Counted from the stretch's first letter, positions 7,935 to 15,906 are shown. The stretch: 64,000 nucleotides of DNA from Desulfarculaceae bacterium (GCA_021737145.1 JAIPEN010000003.1:1-64000), one strand, 5' to 3'. The notes: generated by a model from the sequence alone, not told the origin. Translations and numbers: made by a program.

Positions 7935-8780
7935 TCAATCTTTTAACAGTTGATTGAGTTTTTCGAGCTCTCCGGAGATCATATTGTAGGAGTGCGCTTC
8001 GGTTGGAAAGCTGACTTCTTTAACATCCTTGACGTATGTTTCAAAAGCATCCACAACCTGATCTCCAAGATCAGCGTATCTTTTTACAAACTTGGGCGTG
8101 AATGCCTTGAAAATGCCCAACATATCCGCGCATATCATCAACTGACCATCGGCATACTTACCGGCCCCAATACTGTAAACCGGTATATCCAGCCGATCAC
8201 GAATGATCCGGCAAACCTCCGGCGGAACCGCCTCTACCAACAGCGAGAAAGCACCTGCTTCTTGAATTGCTTCGGCATCGCGAATCAAGCTTATGGCCGC
8301 GTCCGCCGTCGTCCCTTGCGCCTTAAAACCACCCAACTGGCCGGAGCTTTGCGGGGTCAGTCCGATGTGCCCCATGATCAGCATTCCCGCATCCGCGATG
8401 GCTTTAATCTGGCCGCAAACTCTTATCCCACCCTCCAGCTTTACTGCGTCAACCATGGCTTCTTTATAAAACCGGCCCGCATTCAACACAGCATCCGCAT
8501 TGGTGGTTTGGTAGGAAAGAAAAGGCATGTCGCCGATGACGAAGGTATTCGGCGCTGCCCTGCGCACCGCTTCACAGTGCATGATTGCCTGGTCAACGGT
8601 CACCGGGATAGTACCTTCGTACCCGTAAACGCACATTCCCAGGGAATCCCCTACCAGGAGCATGTCCATGCCAGCCTTCTCGGCGAACTGGGCGGTGGGG
8701 AAATCATAAGCTGTCACCCAAGCCACTGCCTTTCCATCTTTCTTCATGCGCTGCAGATCAATTCGGCTAAGCTTGGCCAT
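7935..8780 (-). CDS. panB: PanB-like 3-methyl-2-oxobutanoate hydroxymethyltransferase
   Basis: A 281-residue TIM-barrel protein of the ketopantoate hydroxymethyltransferase/PEP mutase superfamily. The metal ligands are visible (VGDSLGM, GDMPFLSY, KLEGG), as are GHIGLTPQS and the general base region LLVEAVPPEV. PanB makes ketopantoate from 2-oxoisovalerate and methylene-tetrahydrofolate. Here there is no panC/panD; the gene heads a TRAP cassette under an IclR regulator. A catabolic (retro-aldol) use on an imported 2-oxoacid is therefore possible, as inference. The GAGxxCDGQ block reads GAGKYADGQ, losing the usual Cys. ATG 8780 has AAGGAA upstream. Confidence 0.85.
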   Translation of the reverse strand: MAKLSRIDLQRMKKDGKAVAWVTAYDFPTAQFAEKAGMDMLLVGDSLGMCVYGYEGTIPVTVDQAIMHCEAVRRAAPNTFVIGDMPFLSYQTTNADAVLNAGRFYKEAMVDAVKLEGGIRVCGQIKAIADAGMLIMGHIGLTPQSSGQLGGFKAQGTTADAAISLIRDAEAIQEAGAFSLLVEAVPPEVCRIIRDRLDIPVYSIGAGKYADGQLMICADMLGIFKAFTPKFVKRYADLGDQVVDAFETYVKDVKEVSFPTEAHSYNMISGELEKLNQLLKD

Positions 8781-8820
8781 GGTGTCAGTTCCTTTCAAGG
8801 GAGTAGCTACGGTTCATTGT

Positions 8821-8835
8821 GTTCACTATGTGAAC
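8821..8835. promoter_or_regulatory. Palindromic operator in the panB leader
   Basis: A perfect inverted repeat, GTTCAC-TAT-GTGAAC, lies about 22 bases downstream of the -10 box and 41 bases upstream of the panB start. Its position just inside the transcript is typical of a repressor roadblock. The divergent IclR-family gene at 9301 is the obvious candidate regulator. Confidence 0.6.
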
Positions 8836-8857
8836 TTGCCATTTAGTATGTGGTATT

Positions 8858-8886
8858 TTTATAGACCAGATGTATTAGGGTGTCAA
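8858..8886 (-). promoter_or_regulatory. Sigma-70 promoter of the panB-dctQMP operon
   Basis: On the minus strand TTGACA (8886-8881), a 17-base spacer and TATAAA (8863-8858) form a near-consensus promoter. The predicted transcript starts near 8851 and covers the operator at 8821-8835 before panB. Confidence 0.7.
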
Positions 8887-9300
8887 CCCCAAAAACACTA
8901 TTTAGGCTAACCAGAAAACATATTGTAATAATTGCTAATTTAACTTTTTTAGCTCAGTTGACAAAGCTTTCCCCAAAGGTTATAAGTTGGCTGGCGTTTC
9001 TATATTTGAAATTGATTCTTTATAATGACAACAAAAGCCTGGGGCGCTACCCAGCGGCACGAACCCAGGCTGAGGATCAACTACACTGCCTGTATATGGC
9101 ATGGCGGACCCAAGAGAGCGGCCCTAGGCGTTTTAGCTGTTCACTACATTACTTTCTTGGTCTCAACTGGCTTGCAGGCTGGGCCATGCTGTGGCAAACC
9201 CTGCTGGCCCTAAAATGCAAGATACTGAATTTAATTAAATTATTCTTTTTTAGGAGCCTTTGAGACTTCTGCGACACACTACCTGCCAAGGAGTAAAATT
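8887..9300. other. Intergenic region before the IclR gene
   Basis: About 410 bases between the panB promoter and the IclR start. It is AT-rich near both ends. An open frame at 8880-9263 has no recognisable motif or ribosome site and looks like chance. The A/T-rich stretch just before 9290 may hold the IclR promoter, but no box can be fixed with confidence. Confidence 0.4.
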
Positions 9301-10104
9301 GTGAATCAAAAAGAAACTGACAAGGAGAAACCCTATTACCGGATTGGTTCTCTGGAAAAAGGATTAATGGCCCTGGAATTATTGGCGTCACAAGGGCCCT
9401 TGACTGTTTCCGACCTCGCCAAATTGCTTGGGTTTAATCGTAGTGCTGTCTATCGTTTTGTCGCTACTTTAAGAGATATAGGTTATGTAGTTCAGGAGGG
9501 GGATGGTAAATACAGGACCACCTTGCGGATGTATAGTTTTGGACGGTTGGTGGTCGACAGGTTGGAAATCCGGGATTTGGCAAAACATGTTATGTCCGAG
9601 CTTAGTGTTGATTTCGGTGAAACGGTTAATCTTGGTTGCATTGAGAATAACGAACTCGTTGTAGTAGACCTCGTCAAAAGCCAAAAACCACTGAAGTCCG
9701 AGTTGCCGCCCGGTAGCCGTGGAGCTGCCCACGCTACTGCTCTGGGCAAAGCCATTTTGTCGTTTTCCGATGAAAAAACGGTTTCTTCCTATATTCAAGG
9801 TTTTGGGGAGCTCACCCAGAGGACTCCCAATACGATTTCTTCCATCGAGGCATTTCGTTCCGAGCTTAAAAATATAAAAGCGCAAGGCTTCGCCGTGGAT
9901 GACGAAGAATGGGCTGAAGGTATACGCTGCATCGCTGTGCCTATTTTTGACTACACCCAGAAACCGGTTTATTCCCTGAGTATATCCGGCCCCACTCAAA
10001 GAATGACTAAAACATCTGTTTACGAAATGCGGCACCGTTTAAAAGAATCTTCAATGCAGATATCGAGACTACTTGGTTACGATGTGACCAATACTGCTTC
10101 TTAG
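9301..10104 (+). CDS. IclR-family transcriptional regulator
   Basis: A 267-residue protein with an N-terminal winged helix (LASQGPLTVSDLAKLLGF then NRSAVYRFVATLRDIGYV, residues about 28-65) and the IclR effector domain (GAAHATALGKAILSF, GFAVDDEEWAEGIRCIAVPI). The GTG start at 9301 follows AAGGAG with ideal spacing. It is divergent from panB-dctQMP and most likely controls that operon through the palindrome at 8821-8835, sensing the transported acid or a product. Base composition is as AT-rich as the rest of the cassette. Confidence 0.92.
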   Translation: MNQKETDKEKPYYRIGSLEKGLMALELLASQGPLTVSDLAKLLGFNRSAVYRFVATLRDIGYVVQEGDGKYRTTLRMYSFGRLVVDRLEIRDLAKHVMSELSVDFGETVNLGCIENNELVVVDLVKSQKPLKSELPPGSRGAAHATALGKAILSFSDEKTVSSYIQGFGELTQRTPNTISSIEAFRSELKNIKAQGFAVDDEEWAEGIRCIAVPIFDYTQKPVYSLSISGPTQRMTKTSVYEMRHRLKESSMQISRLLGYDVTNTAS

Positions 10105-10184
10105 CACTATGCCTTTCAGGAGTCCGCACGAATGATCAGCGCGGCAATTTACATAGAATCGATGAATGCATAGACTCGCAAGCG

Positions 10185-10234
10185 TTGGCCTCCGGAGCCA
10201 AAGGCCGTGAGTTCGAACCTCGCATCGCCCACCA
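10185..10234 (+). repeat. tRNA-Arg(CCG) 3' half, copy B (att-like)
   Basis: The segment folds as the 3' half of a tRNA: anticodon stem TTGGC/GCCAA with loop CTCCGGA (anticodon CCG at 10192-10194), variable loop AGGCC, T arm GTGAG-TTCGAAC-CTCGC, acceptor strand ATCGCCC, then ACCA. The 5' half is absent: the bases where GGGCGAT and a D arm should lie (about 10158-10184) do not match. This is the best preserved of three direct copies and marks the right end of the TRAP/panB interval. Confidence 0.8.
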
Positions 10235-10241
10235 AAAATTC

Positions 10242-10274
10242 AAGGGGTTAGCCGAGCGCGGCTGGCCCCTTTTT
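10242..10274 (+). terminator. tRNA-type terminator, copy B
   Basis: Hairpin AAGGGGTTAGCC / GGCTGGCCCCTT followed by TTTT. It nearly matches copies at 3362 and 13565. It may now end transcripts of the IclR gene. Confidence 0.75.
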
Positions 10275-10517
10275 GTCACCACTGCCCACTACTTTCAATT
10301 TACGCCGTCCGATGTGCGCCACGGCCGGGCCGGAGAGGCCGCGGCGGCAGGGGGTGTCTCCTTTAGCCAAAAGCAAATATTTTCCCGAACCCTCTGACGA
10401 GATACAGACCTACAGATCACGCCGGCACTATGCTACCATTGGAATCCCTACTAATCCTAGGGGTAGGGCAACCAGCCCGGGTGGAATCAACTTTAATCCT
10501 GCGTGCCACAAGATCCC
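10275..10517. other. Intergenic region before the sulfatase maturase
   Basis: About 240 bases with no recognisable gene. There is no clear sigma-70 promoter or strong ribosome site before 10503/10518. Confidence 0.4.
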
Positions 10518-11669
10518 ATGCAGACACTGCAAAAACCTCTCGCGTCCCTCCTGATAAAGCCCGCGGGCCCGGACTGCAATCTGTCCTGTGATTACTGTTT
10601 CTATCTGGAAAAAGCCGAGCTGTTCAATTCGAAGCAGACGCATCGCATGACCGGGGCCATCCTTGAGGAAGTGGTTCGGCAGGCCATGCGGCAGGCGGGC
10701 AGAGAAATCAATTTCATCTGGCAAGGAGGCGAGCCCACGCTGATGGGGCTGGACTTCTTTAGGAAGGCGGTCGAACTCCAACAAAGGTACGGCCGAGACC
10801 AAACAGTGGGAAACGGGCTGCAAACCAACGGCCTATTGATCGATAGCCAGTGGGCGCAGTTTCTCCGGTCCTATCAATGGCTGGTGGGGCTTTCCCTGGA
10901 CGGGCCCCAGCATGTCCACGATCACCACCGGAAGACCGGGCGGGGCCAGGGCACGTGGGAGCCAGTGGTGGAAAGCGCCAAGAGACTGCTCGACGCAGAA
11001 GTGGCGGTGAATGCGCTAGTGGTGGTGACAGACTATTCAGTGCGCTTTGCCCAGGAGATTTACGAGTTCCACAAGAACCTCGGCCTGAACTATATGCAGT
11101 TCATCCCTTGCGTGGAAGCGGATAAACAAGACCCGAGCGCGGTGAGTTCATTTTCCGTTCCCAGCGAGCCGTACGGTCACTTCCTCTGCCAGCTGTTTGA
11201 CCTTTGGATGGACGATTTCACGGATTTGACCCCCACGACTTCCATCCGTTTCTTTGATTCCCTCTTCTATCAATACCTGGGGCTCCCCGCACCCGAATGC
11301 ACTCTGTTGCCAGAATGTGGGAACTATGTGGTTGTCGAACACAATGGCGAGGTTTTTTCCTGTGATTTCTTTGTGCAACCTGCCTGGCGTCTTGGCAATG
11401 TTATGTATTCAAGGCTTTCGGACATGCTCAATGCCGAGAAGCAGAGGCAATTCGGGCGCCGGAAAGCGCATTGGCCCGATACCTGCGGGGATTGCCGGTG
11501 GCTTGGCCATTGCGCAGGAGGCTGCCCCAAGGATCGCCTGCGGGGACAGGGACCAGAGAAGCAAAATCACCTCTGTTCTGCCTATCAAATCTTCTTTGAA
11601 TATTCCGACCAAAGGTTTCGCGATCTGGCGGACAAATGGAAAAGGCGCAACCAATTAACGAAGTTTTAG
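10518..11669 (+). CDS. Anaerobic sulfatase-maturating radical SAM enzyme (anSME)
   Basis: A 383-residue radical SAM protein with CNLSCDYC near residue 20 for the SAM cluster, and two SPASM/auxiliary cluster regions (CTLLPECGNYVVVEHNGEVF then SCDF; CGDCRWLGHCAGGCPKDR; a final LCSAY). It matches the anSME family, which oxidises the active-site Cys or Ser of sulfatases to formylglycine in the cytoplasm without oxygen. The sulfatase 140 bases downstream carries a target CxPSR site and is the evident substrate. Start choice is uncertain: GTG at 10503 would add five residues. Confidence 0.93.
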   Translation: MQTLQKPLASLLIKPAGPDCNLSCDYCFYLEKAELFNSKQTHRMTGAILEEVVRQAMRQAGREINFIWQGGEPTLMGLDFFRKAVELQQRYGRDQTVGNGLQTNGLLIDSQWAQFLRSYQWLVGLSLDGPQHVHDHHRKTGRGQGTWEPVVESAKRLLDAEVAVNALVVVTDYSVRFAQEIYEFHKNLGLNYMQFIPCVEADKQDPSAVSSFSVPSEPYGHFLCQLFDLWMDDFTDLTPTTSIRFFDSLFYQYLGLPAPECTLLPECGNYVVVEHNGEVFSCDFFVQPAWRLGNVMYSRLSDMLNAEKQRQFGRRKAHWPDTCGDCRWLGHCAGGCPKDRLRGQGPEKQNHLCSAYQIFFEYSDQRFRDLADKWKRRNQLTKF

Positions 11670-11810
11670 GTATCAGGGTGACTCGGTGGTGGTCTTGATT
11701 TTCGGCAGGGCCATGCGAGAATGTCTTTTAAAAGGTAGCAAATCTGCTCGCGCAATTAAGGGCACTCATCTGGGTTGGAAACAGGCAGTTTTCTACAAAG
11801 GAGGGGTGCG

Positions 11811-13478
11811 ATGCAAGATAAGACACGGCGCGAATTCCTGAAGAAAGGCCTTGCGGCCATGGGCGGGGTCGCGGCGTCCGGTGTGTTGGGTGGCGCCACG
11901 GCCAAGCCTGCCGCGGGGGGGCCGGCATCCAAAGGCGTGGGCACAGCGGGGAACAAACGCCCCAACATCGTGTTGATCATCACCGACCAGCAGCGCCAGG
12001 CCCAGCACTGGCCGGACGGATGGCTCGAGGCGCACATGCCCACCATGGCCCGCCTGCAGAACAACGGCGTGACCTTCACCAACAACTTCGCGGCGGCAAC
12101 TGCCTGTTGTCCCAGCCGGGCAAGCTTCCTGACCGGAGTTTATCCCAGTGTGCACGGCGTCTACAACACCCCGCCGAACCCTATCCTGCGCTCAGACATC
12201 ACCAACATCTTCAAGCTCGCCGAGCAGGCTGGGTACGAGGTGGTCTACAAGGGAAAGATGCATTTGTTCACGCCCCAGAGCAATCCATCCACGACCAATT
12301 TCACCAGTTATGACATCAAATGGGCCTCTGACAATTACCGCATGAACCGGTGGAACCCACCCGACGACGCCACGGACGTGGGGGCCACTGTCTATATGGC
12401 CGGGGGCTGGCCCAACAACGATGCCCGCTATGTCAGCGGCGTGCCGGACACCTTCAACCGCATGACGCCCGCCGTGGGTAAAAGCGAGTCGATTTTTCAA
12501 TACCTGGACAACCATGACACCAAAGGGGACAAGCCATTTCTCCTGGTGTGCTCCTTTGGCAACCCGCATGACATCTCCATCTGGCCCGATCAGAACAAGT
12601 GGGGTTACAACCAAGCGGATTACAAGAATCTCACCGAAATCGGGCTGCCCTCCAACTATAAAGACGACCTCAAAGAGAAGCCCATTGGCCAGACCTGGAT
12701 CAAGAAGCTCTGCGACAAGGCCTTCCCCTGCTCCGACGACCAGGACCGCATTGAATACTGCCGCTTCTATGCGCACCTCCATTCCGTGGTGGACAAACAA
12801 ATCGCAGCCGTGCTGGACAAGCTGGACCAGAAGGGGCTCACCGACGACACCATCATCTTCCGTTTCGCCGACCACGGCGAACAGAGCTTTTCCCACGAAT
12901 TGCAGCAGAAAAGCGTGAACAGCTACGAGGAGTCGATCAACGTCCCCCTGATCATCTCCAACCCCAAGCTCTTCCCCAATGGAACCACCACCTCGTCCTT
13001 TGCCAGCCTGATCGACCTGGTTCCCACCGTGGCGGAAATAACCGGGGCCGCCTCCCCCGCGGAGCTGAAGAGCATGGGCATCTGCGGCAAGTCCCTGGTG
13101 CCCATCATGAGAGACCCCAACGCCAGCGTGCGCGACAACATCATGCTCTACACCGAGGACGTGCAGTACTTCTTTGACGAGTTCCTGGGCAAGAAGAACT
13201 TCTACCAGACCATGCCGGGCAGGATACGCAGCATCCGCTTCGAGGACTGGATGTACGCGGTGTACTTCACCGACAAGGGCACCCAGATACAGTACGAGAT
13301 GTACAACCTGACCGACGATCCAGGGGAGATGACCAACTTGGCGTGGGGATCACGGATGAGGGCCAACCACAAACAGATGCAACAACTGCATGATCGGCTG
13401 ACCGCGGAGTTGGAAACCTACCAGGCGCTGCCAAAGGGATTCCAGTGGCCCGCAAAGGCTGGGACCGAATCGGTCTAG
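11811..13478 (+). CDS. Tat-exported type I sulfatase
   Basis: A 555-residue protein with a twin-arginine leader (TRREFLKKGLAAMGG) and a sulfatase core starting PNIVLIITDQQR. The activation site is CCPSRASFLTG, with Cys99 as the residue converted to formylglycine. Metal and sulfate-binding motifs follow (YKGKMH, SFGNPHDIS, FADHGEQSFSHE). ATG 11811 follows AAAGGAGGGGTGCG; an upstream start would place extra residues before the RR motif. Export is periplasmic. The position next to anSME gives a self-contained cassette lying between tRNA copies B and C. Substrate (aryl, choline or sugar sulfate) is not evident. Confidence 0.93.
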   Translation: MQDKTRREFLKKGLAAMGGVAASGVLGGATAKPAAGGPASKGVGTAGNKRPNIVLIITDQQRQAQHWPDGWLEAHMPTMARLQNNGVTFTNNFAAATACCPSRASFLTGVYPSVHGVYNTPPNPILRSDITNIFKLAEQAGYEVVYKGKMHLFTPQSNPSTTNFTSYDIKWASDNYRMNRWNPPDDATDVGATVYMAGGWPNNDARYVSGVPDTFNRMTPAVGKSESIFQYLDNHDTKGDKPFLLVCSFGNPHDISIWPDQNKWGYNQADYKNLTEIGLPSNYKDDLKEKPIGQTWIKKLCDKAFPCSDDQDRIEYCRFYAHLHSVVDKQIAAVLDKLDQKGLTDDTIIFRFADHGEQSFSHELQQKSVNSYEESINVPLIISNPKLFPNGTTTSSFASLIDLVPTVAEITGAASPAELKSMGICGKSLVPIMRDPNASVRDNIMLYTEDVQYFFDEFLGKKNFYQTMPGRIRSIRFEDWMYAVYFTDKGTQIQYEMYNLTDDPGEMTNLAWGSRMRANHKQMQQLHDRLTAELETYQALPKGFQWPAKAGTESV

Positions 13479-13509
13479 AGACCAGGGCAATCCGGTTGAC
13501 CAGCGGGGC

Positions 13510-13554
13510 TTGAGCCGAGGCCAAAGGCCCAGAGTTCGAATCTCGCATCGCCCA
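13510..13554 (+). repeat. tRNA-Arg 3' fragment, copy C (diverged)
   Basis: The segment shares GGCCAAAGGCC, GAGTTCGAATCTCGC and ATCGCCC with copies A and B, but the anticodon arm is two bases shorter, the T stem is partly unpaired, and CCA has become GCA. It lies 32 bases after the sulfatase stop, is followed by the same hairpin, and marks the right edge of the sulfatase interval. Confidence 0.65.
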
Positions 13555-13564
13555 GCAAAAAATC

Positions 13565-13595
13565 AAGGGGCTAGCCGAACCCGGCTAGCCCCTTT
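13565..13595 (+). terminator. tRNA-type terminator, copy C
   Basis: Hairpin AGGGGCTAGCC / GGCTAGCCCCT with TTT. Related to copies A and B. It now would terminate the anSME-sulfatase transcript. Confidence 0.7.
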
Positions 13596-13651
13596 CGCGT
13601 CGCCGGAGGTTTGGCCGCCGTCCCCTGGCCGCCGCTCCCCACGGTTTTAGC

Positions 13652-13990
13652 CTATTTGCATTGGTATGCCTTGCCCTTGGCCACGGGCCGCCGGTTGCCC
13701 ACGTAGTTTATGAGCACCACATCCGTGGCCCCCATCTCGCCGGCCCGCTGCAACAGGTCGTCCCGTGCGGTGAGGCGGGCCAGGGGCACGTTGCCGGACT
13801 TGGTGGGCTCGGCATATCCGTTGACCTCGCCCAGGAAGCGACAGTTTCTCACCTCGCCGGCCTGGGCCAGGCGGGCCGGGGTGGGCACCTCGGTGCTCAG
13901 CAGCTTGGAAGCGGTTCCCTTGGCGCAGCCGCCCAGGAGAGCCAGGGAGGCCCCGAGCAGCAGCAGGCTGATGGCCTTGCTTTTCATCAT
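13652..13990 (-). CDS. Small lipoprotein, DUF4156-like
   Basis: A 112-residue protein with a lipoprotein signal (LLLLGASLALLGGC, lipidated Cys22). The mature part reads CRFLGEVNGY, then ARDDLLQRAGEMGATDVVLI and ends KAYQCK, the pattern of DUF4156 lipoproteins of unknown function. The ATG at 13990 has GAAAGGA upstream. It lies after the LbtU-type porin, separated by a strong hairpin. Confidence 0.75.
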   Translation of the reverse strand: MMKSKAISLLLLGASLALLGGCAKGTASKLLSTEVPTPARLAQAGEVRNCRFLGEVNGYAEPTKSGNVPLARLTARDDLLQRAGEMGATDVVLINYVGNRRPVAKGKAYQCK

Positions 13991-14050
13991 CGATCCTTTC
14001 ATGCCCTTGGGCTCCGGCTTTGGGAACATTGTCCCATGCCGGGTCCGGGG

Positions 14051-14095
14051 AGCCAATGGCCGGTGCCCGGGAGGGGTCGGCCCCGGCCATTGGCT
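14051..14095. terminator. Strong hairpin between the porin and lipoprotein genes
   Basis: A perfect 13-base inverted repeat (AGCCAATGGCCGG / CCGGCCATTGGCT) with a GC-rich loop lies 13 bases beyond the porin stop. It lacks a U-tract on the minus strand, so it may stabilise or attenuate rather than terminate. Confidence 0.5.
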
Positions 14096-14107
14096 TTGGG
14101 TCGCCGC

Positions 14108-15343
14108 CTAGAAGGCCACCGCCAGTTGGGTGGTCACCAGGTCGCGCTCGTCGTCGTTGTCATAGGTGCCGCGCAGGTACTCCAGGCTGATGGTGGTGTC
14201 GGGCAGGAAGTCCCACGCCACCGTGAAGCCGTACTGCTGATCAGGCTCGTAGTCGCCCAGATCGCCGCCGCCCTCGTAGCGCACCGCGAAGGTCCAGTCC
14301 TCGATGGGCAGGAAGGCCAGCTCCAGGTTGTAGGCGTAGGGCTTGCCCTTTTCAGGCGCAAAGGACAGCTCGCCGGCCTGGAAGTCGTCCAGGGCGGTGA
14401 TGTACTCGGCGTTGAACACCACCCACTTGTACTGGGCGTTGAGCATCAGGCTCAGCCCGCCCACCATGTCTTGCAGCTGTTCGCCCGCCACCTCGTCGCC
14501 CAGGTTGCCCCCGGCGATGTTGTTGGTGTAGGCCGCCCCGAAGTTCAGGTCCACGCCTTCGCCCAGGGCGCCCTCGGGAGCATCGAACTGAGCCCGCACG
14601 TAGAAGGTGTTCAGGTTGTTGTCCGGGGCATCGCTAGCCTGATGCACCGAGGAGTTGAACACGCCCGCGCCCACGTTGAACCAGTCCTGGGACCAGCCGA
14701 TCTCGGCCGCGGTGGCCTGGGTCTCGAACACGTTCTGGGTGATGGGGTCGGAGACCATGTAGGTCTCGAACAGGCCGATGGCCGGATACATGAGGCCACC
14801 CAGGAAGTAGAAGGGCATGTCATCGGTCTGTCCCACCAGGATGAAGGCTTCGTCCACGTTTATGGCATCGCCCTCGCCCTCGTAGAGCAGGTGCACCAGG
14901 CCCTTGACGTACTTGTTGATGGTGGCGTCAAAGAACACCTCGGCCGTGGCGATGCTCAGGTCGCTGTCCGTGGTGCCCTCGCCCTGTTTGGGCTCGTGGT
15001 TCTGGTAGGTGCCTTCCAGCTCGACCGCGCCGTAGATCTTGAGCCGCTTGCCTGCTTCGGTTAGCAGGCCCTCGGGCTGGCGGGAGCGGGTCTTGGCTAT
15101 CTCCTGGGACATCTTCAGCGAGGTGCCCGAGGTCTTGCGGGCCTCCATGGCCGCGTTTTGGGCGTCCCTGGCCGCCTGTTGGGCCTCGGACAGCTTGTTC
15201 TCCAGATAGGTCACCCTATTTTGCAGGGCATCGAGTTTTTTGAGGATGGCCTCCTGGGTGGCGTCGGCGGCCATTGCCGAGGCCGGGGCCAGGAGCATCG
15301 CTCCCAGGGCCAGGAGGGCCCCCATGCGTACCATGCTTCTCAT
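14108..15343 (-). CDS. LbtU-family outer-membrane porin (siderophore-porin type)
   Basis: A 411-residue protein with a Sec signal (ALLALGAMLLAPASAMA), a short coiled coil (LQNRVTYLENKLSEAQQAAR) that may bind peptidoglycan, and a beta-barrel with alternating aromatic strands ending QLAVAF. It resembles LbtU-family porins. LbtU itself imports legiobactin, but homologues are mostly uncharacterised. Position beside feo genes and a GTTAG-repeat upstream suggest iron control. The ATG at 15343 follows GGAAAGGAAG. Confidence 0.75.
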   Translation of the reverse strand: MRSMVRMGALLALGAMLLAPASAMAADATQEAILKKLDALQNRVTYLENKLSEAQQAARDAQNAAMEARKTSGTSLKMSQEIAKTRSRQPEGLLTEAGKRLKIYGAVELEGTYQNHEPKQGEGTTDSDLSIATAEVFFDATINKYVKGLVHLLYEGEGDAINVDEAFILVGQTDDMPFYFLGGLMYPAIGLFETYMVSDPITQNVFETQATAAEIGWSQDWFNVGAGVFNSSVHQASDAPDNNLNTFYVRAQFDAPEGALGEGVDLNFGAAYTNNIAGGNLGDEVAGEQLQDMVGGLSLMLNAQYKWVVFNAEYITALDDFQAGELSFAPEKGKPYAYNLELAFLPIEDWTFAVRYEGGGDLGDYEPDQQYGFTVAWDFLPDTTISLEYLRGTYDNDDERDLVTTQLAVAF

Positions 15344-15626
15344 TGCGCTTCCTTTCCTCTGCTGCGGTGGTTTTTCAAACGCCCTTGGGGCGTTCGCCAG
15401 GGACCTGCTTTCGGCGGCAGGTGCACCCGGCGCAGTTGCCCGGGCAGGAGCACTGGTCCTGGGCATGGTCTTGTTCAGGGGCGGAATTATTCGTTTCTTG
15501 GCTGGTTTTGGGCACAAAGCTCCCCTTTTCCGGCGCGGGGCCGGACTAAATTAGTTCTGGTTTTATGGGCAGTTAGCTAGTTAGCTACCGTGTCGGCGCC
15601 GTCGAGGCCCGGCGAGGGGCCGGCCG
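15344..15626. other. Porin leader region with hairpin and GTTAG repeats
   Basis: No gene is seen here. It holds an AACGCCC...GGGGCGTT hairpin near 15377-15395 in the porin leader. It also holds a direct repeat AGTTAGCTAGTTAGCTA (15571-15587) resembling the GTTAG/CTAAC half-sites upstream of feoA. This is the likely porin promoter and operator region. Confidence 0.4.
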
Positions 15627-15654
15627 AAAAAAGACCCAGCGGCGCTCCCGGTCT
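15627..15654 (-). terminator. Terminator of the feo operon
   Basis: On the minus strand AGACC...AGC-GCC-GCT...GGTCT forms a hairpin followed by six T. It lies about 55 bases beyond the Cys-rich Feo protein and closes the feoA-feoB operon. Confidence 0.7.
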
Positions 15655-15707
15655 AGGCCTCGCGGGAGGGGCGTGCCCACCCCCAGGGCGCATGGTCCAG
15701 GCATGAC

Positions 15708-15902
15708 TCACTTCTCCTTGGGCAGGGGATGAGTGATGGTTTGGGGCTTCGGGGCGCAGCCGCATTCTGCGGCGGACCGGCAGGCGCATGACCCGCAGCA
15801 GCTGCGGCAGGCGGGGCCCTGCCTGGCGGCGCGCCACCAGCGGCGCGCCAACCAGGCAACGGTCAGGCCCACCAGGGCCAGGACGATGATCAGTTGGCCC
15901 AT
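15708..15902 (-). CDS. FeoB-associated Cys-rich membrane protein
   Basis: A 64-residue protein with one N-terminal membrane helix (GQLIIVLALVGLTVAWLARR) followed by a cysteine-rich tail (CRSCCGSCACRSAAECGC). This is the pfam12669-type small protein often coded after feoB. It probably helps ferrous-iron transfer at the membrane. The ATG lies four bases after the feoB stop, so translation is likely coupled. Confidence 0.8.
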   Translation of the reverse strand: MGQLIIVLALVGLTVAWLARRWWRAARQGPACRSCCGSCACRSAAECGCAPKPQTITHPLPKEK

Positions 15903-15906
15903 GGCC

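Noticed and set aside
8880-9263. 127-codon open frame before the IclR gene
   Set aside because: No ribosome site, odd composition and no recognisable motif; it overlaps the panB promoter.
10158-10234. A complete tRNA-Arg gene at copy B
   Set aside because: The 3' half is perfect but the upstream bases do not pair with the acceptor strand and contain no D arm.
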